DNA from: Clostridiales bacterium
Lineage (GTDB): Bacteria > Bacillota > Clostridia > Tissierellales > Sedimentibacteraceae
Reading direction: 5' to 3'
Assembly (NCBI GenBank): GCA_003497505.1
Contig: DNNV01000214.1
Coordinates: 3,518-20,246 of the forward strand
DNA: 16,729 nucleotides
Made by a program: the position numbers and the translations under genes
The notes under the pieces: model-generated
The model's input: the letters and a program-made list of their open reading frames with translations, nothing else
The model's database searches: none
What the model was told of the DNA's origin: nothing
Shown here: in pieces, positions 14,063 through 16,729 of the stretch
How positions within the stretch are numbered: position 1 is the stretch's first letter
Layout: every line of letters begins with the position of its first letter

Positions 14063-16068
14063 TCTTCCTTGTTCTCCTTCTTGTAATGAGATATTGCTTC
14101 TATCAATTTATATTTTGCTTCATCCATATCATGAGTTTGTATCTGCGCCCCCGCCATGTTCAGGTGTCCTCCGCCTCCGAGGCTCTCCATTATTACCTGT
14201 ACGTTTATAGGTCCTGTGGAACGTGCGCTTATATTTATGTAATCCTTGTTTCTCACAAGCACAAAGCTCATCTTAATATCCTTTATGGTAAGAAGCTCAT
14301 CAGCCCCCTGTGCCGCTATAACGTTTGAGTCCTCAGAAATTTCATCTATGTATGAAACTGCAGCATCATCAAAGACGATTTCAGATCTTTCGATTATTTC
14401 AGTCTTCCTTTTCATTGATTCCAGACTCTCATTGAACAACTCCTTAACATCGGTTGTGTCAGCGTTATTCCTCCTCAGGAAGGATGCCGCCTCAAATGTT
14501 CTGACTCCTGTCTTGAATGTAAAAGAGTTCGTATCAAGTACTATCCCTGCAAGGAGTGCATCCGCCTCAAATTTCGTCAGCTTAATATGATCCTCCATGT
14601 ATTGAACAAGCTCTGAAATCAGCTCACATGTGGACGAGGCATAGGGCTCTATATAATCAAGCAGCGGATTTTCAATGTATTCCTCGCTCCTTCTGTGATG
14701 GTCAATAAGAACTATTTTATCCACCTTGGTAAGAAGCTCAGGTGCTTCGGTGTAACTGGGCCTGTGAGTGTCAAGCACAACCACCAGCGTGTTCTGGTCA
14801 ATCATGCTCATTGCGGTTTCCGTGCTTATGAGGGCATCCAGGTAATGACTTTCCTCATGCTTCATGCGCTCATGCATATTTTTAAGCGCATGGTTCACGG
14901 TATTGAGCACAATATACGCCTTTTTTCCTCTGCTTCTTGCCATTGCATAAAGTCCTATGGAAGCACCGAGACTGTCCATGTCCCCTACTCTGTGCCCCAT
15001 TATTATGATATTTGAGCTCTGGTCCATTATCTGCCTTAAAGCATAGGAAATAATTCTTGCCTTAACCTTGGTTCTCTTTTCAACAGCCTTGCTTTTACCG
15101 CCGTAGAATTTAACGGAGTTGATTCTTTTTACTACGGCCTGGTCTCCGCCTCTTCCAAGTGCCACATCCAATGCTCCCTTGGCGTACTCTAAAAGCTGTG
15201 TCAGATTCTTAGCCAGCACTCCTGTTCCTACGCTGAGCGTAAAGTTGAAATCACCGGCTCCTTTCAGGGCCTTCACATCCTCAAGCATTGAAAATTTTCT
15301 TGATTCAAGAGACTCTAAAAATCCGTTTTCAATCATCATCAAAAATCTTGCGGTATCATATCTCAGTACAAAGCCGTTCATTTCAGAAGCATATCTGTTG
15401 AGTATTTTTTCGACCTCCGCTGTCATTGCGGATTTTTCGCCCTTGTCGAGCTTTTCCGATATTTCATCGTAATTATCTATCTGTACCAGCATCGCAACAG
15501 GACGTTCATCGTTATATTTAGCCTTAAGATTTGCAAATGCCGTATTTTCATTCCAGTAGCACACATGGGAAATACCTTCGCCGAATCGTCCCTCCTCGAG
15601 ACTGTAGTACATAATATTGAAGGTTTTACCTGAATCGACAATTTCAACACTGCTTATTGTTCCTTCCCGGTTGTCTTCCATTGTTTTCACAGGGAAACCG
15701 CGGATAAACTCGTCGATATTTTCAATATTATCTATCTCATCACCAACAAGCTCCTTGAACTTTTTATTAAACCAAAATATCTGACCGAATGGCCCTATTA
15801 TGCTTATTGGTATGGGAGAATAGTAAAATGAGTTTACAGACAGGTTTTCAATATTTTTTGTATAATCAATTATGTATTTTTTCAGGTCCTTTTCTCTCTG
15901 CCGCTGCCTTCTGAAGGCGACAGCAGCAATGATTGCCAGTATAAGTGCTGCGGCGGCGGCATATATGTACATGCCATTAATCAGTAAAACCAGTATGGTA
16001 AAAATATTCAGCGCAAGATAAACTAAGCTGTCATCTCTCAAAAAATTAGGAGTTTTCTTATTATCCAA
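14059..16068 (-). CDS. gdpP: Cyclic-di-AMP phosphodiesterase GdpP
   Basis: GdpP (YybT) is a membrane protein that hydrolyses c-di-AMP to pApA and so helps control potassium and osmotic balance, wall stress and beta-lactam tolerance. The 669 residues match the family. Two N-terminal membrane helices lie at about 14-51 and a PAS domain at about 80-170. A degenerate GGDEF domain spans about 188-315, where the signature position reads RYDTARF (236-242). The DHH domain has GHRVGDMDS (358-366: His359, Asp363, Asp365), Asp433 in VLDTH, DHH at 456-458 and Asp512; DHHA1 ends with [11 protein letters not shown] (631-641). The catalytic set looks intact. The start is TTG, with AAAGGAGG 7 bases upstream at 16076-16083. 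The gene overlaps rplI by 4 bases. Confidence 0.96.
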   Translation of the reverse strand: MDNKKTPNFLRDDSLVYLALNIFTILVLLINGMYIYAAAAALILAIIAAVAFRRQRQREKDLKKYIIDYTKNIENLSVNSFYYSPIPISIIGPFGQIFWFNKKFKELVGDEIDNIENIDEFIRGFPVKTMEDNREGTISSVEIVDSGKTFNIMYYSLEEGRFGEGISHVCYWNENTAFANLKAKYNDERPVAMLVQIDNYDEISEKLDKGEKSAMTAEVEKILNRYASEMNGFVLRYDTARFLMMIENGFLESLESRKFSMLEDVKALKGAGDFNFTLSVGTGVLAKNLTQLLEYAKGALDVALGRGGDQAVVKRINSVKFYGGKSKAVEKRTKVKARIISYALRQIMDQSSNIIIMGHRVGDMDSLGASIGLYAMARSRGKKAYIVLNTVNHALKNMHERMKHEESHYLDALISTETAMSMIDQNTLVVVLDTHRPSYTEAPELLTKVDKIVLIDHHRRSEEYIENPLLDYIEPYASSTCELISELVQYMEDHIKLTKFEADALLAGIVLDTNSFTFKTGVRTFEAASFLRRNNADTTDVKELFNESLESMKRKTEIIERSEIVFDDAAVSYIDEISEDSNVIAAQGADELLTIKDIKMSFVLVRNKDYINISARSTGPINVQVIMESLGGGGHLNMAGAQIQTHDMDEAKYKLIEAISHYKKENKEE

Positions 16069-16087
16069 ATCTCTGCCTCCTTTACGG

Positions 16088-16729
16088 TTATACCGTCCTA
16101 TTTATTTTTCTCAAATCTATTGCCAAATCTACCAGACCTGCCAGCGCAACAGCAAAGGCGAGACCCGGAATCATAAACAGCGAAATAAACAACAGCATGA
16201 ATAATGAAATTCTTTTATATCCTATACTCATACGGCTTCTCAGCACAAAAAATTTAGTGACAGCAAATCCCTGCAAATACATTGCTATGAATAAAATCAT
16301 AATTAAGTTTGTCTGAATGATTCCTGCATCTATTCCGAAAACTCCCAGCAGGTAGGACAAAAGCATCATCACGGCAATTGCAGTCATAAATGTTCTCGGA
16401 AATGAGAAATATGCAATTCCCTCGTGAGGTCTGACGGTAATTGAGAATCGTTTTGCAAATTTAAACGCAACCATATAATTAACATATGCTGTTGCAACAG
16501 ATGACACTATGAGCACCGCCGGAAATATATTTGAAATAAAGCTTATAATCATAGGCCCCATCTCATCATATGTTTTTATAACCTTATCTATATTTTCATT
16601 CTGCATCCCTGCGGGCATGCCTGACAGCATATCCTTTGTCATCTGAAAGCTCTCTGCATACATATCCTTGAGCTGCTGAAGAAAATTTATTCCTAAAAAT
16701 GCGTCCATGAGCATTATCATGACTACAAA
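16088..16729 (-). CDS. yybS: YybS-like DUF2232 membrane protein, partial (N terminus missing)
   Basis: The C-terminal 213 residues of a DUF2232 family membrane protein are present. The frame is open to the right edge, and full-length members have about 310 residues, so roughly a third is outside the window. At least four to five hydrophobic segments are visible. Between them is the conserved RPHEGIAYFSFPRTFM region (16414-16461), characteristic of the family. The function is unknown; it lies directly upstream of gdpP in many Firmicutes. The gap to gdpP is only 19 bases and contains the gdpP ribosome binding site, so they are one operon. An internal ATG at 16720 is in the middle of the protein and is not the start. 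Confidence 0.85.
   Translation of the reverse strand, partial: FVVMIMLMDAFLGINFLQQLKDMYAESFQMTKDMLSGMPAGMQNENIDKVIKTYDEMGPMIISFISNIFPAVLIVSSVATAYVNYMVAFKFAKRFSITVRPHEGIAYFSFPRTFMTAIAVMMLLSYLLGVFGIDAGIIQTNLIMILFIAMYLQGFAVTKFFVLRSRMSIGYKRISLFMLLFISLFMIPGLAFAVALAGLVDLAIDLRKINRTV

Noticed and set aside
1..16729. CRISPR arrays, tRNA genes, transposons or phage remnants
   Set aside because: No regularly spaced repeats, cloverleaf sequences, transposase motifs or integrase motifs were found on either strand by reading.

Overview
The window looks like chromosomal core DNA from a low-GC, Gram-positive, spore-forming anaerobe of the class Clostridia (a Tissierellales or Sedimentibacter-like organism is possible, but I cannot fix the genus from sequence alone). 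The evidence is the AT-rich composition with A/T-rich promoters, strong AGGAGG ribosome binding sites with occasional TTG starts, the Firmicutes order yybS-gdpP-rplI-dnaB, a DegV-type fatty-acid-binding protein, and a DUF3794 (SPOCS)-LysM protein of the kind found in spore-forming Clostridia. I see no insertion sequence, CRISPR array, tRNA, rRNA or phage gene.

Left part, about 1-4160. Four minus-strand genes lie here: a GIY-YIG domain protein, a DegV protein, a two-domain nitroreductase and a D-2-hydroxyacid dehydrogenase. Most have a recognisable promoter of their own, and terminators follow the nitroreductase and dehydrogenase genes. Divergent from them is mtnN (MTA/SAH nucleosidase) on the plus strand. 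Its bidirectional terminator also serves the next block.

Middle part, about 4158-8760. A minus-strand lipid pair, cardiolipin synthase then a YegS/DgkB-type lipid kinase, lies back to back with a translationally coupled plus-strand pair: an EamA transporter and an O-antigen-ligase/Wzy-like polymerase. The two pairs share a promoter region near 6608-6658.

Right part, about 8726-16729. pyrG (CTP synthase, minus strand) has a leader of about 160 nt with a terminator-like hairpin carrying a C4-U6 tract, which suggests pyrimidine-dependent attenuation. Facing away from it is the SPOCS-LysM gene with a TTG start. Convergent with that gene is the core operon yybS-gdpP-rplI-dnaB, in which c-di-AMP turnover, ribosomal protein L9 and the replicative helicase are packed with overlaps or short gaps. 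yybS runs off the right edge.

No plainly new multigene system is visible. The points most worth checking are regulatory: the pyrG leader, three palindromes at promoters (left edge, upstream of the dehydrogenase, upstream of the SPOCS-LysM gene), and the isolated EamA plus O-antigen-ligase-like pair.
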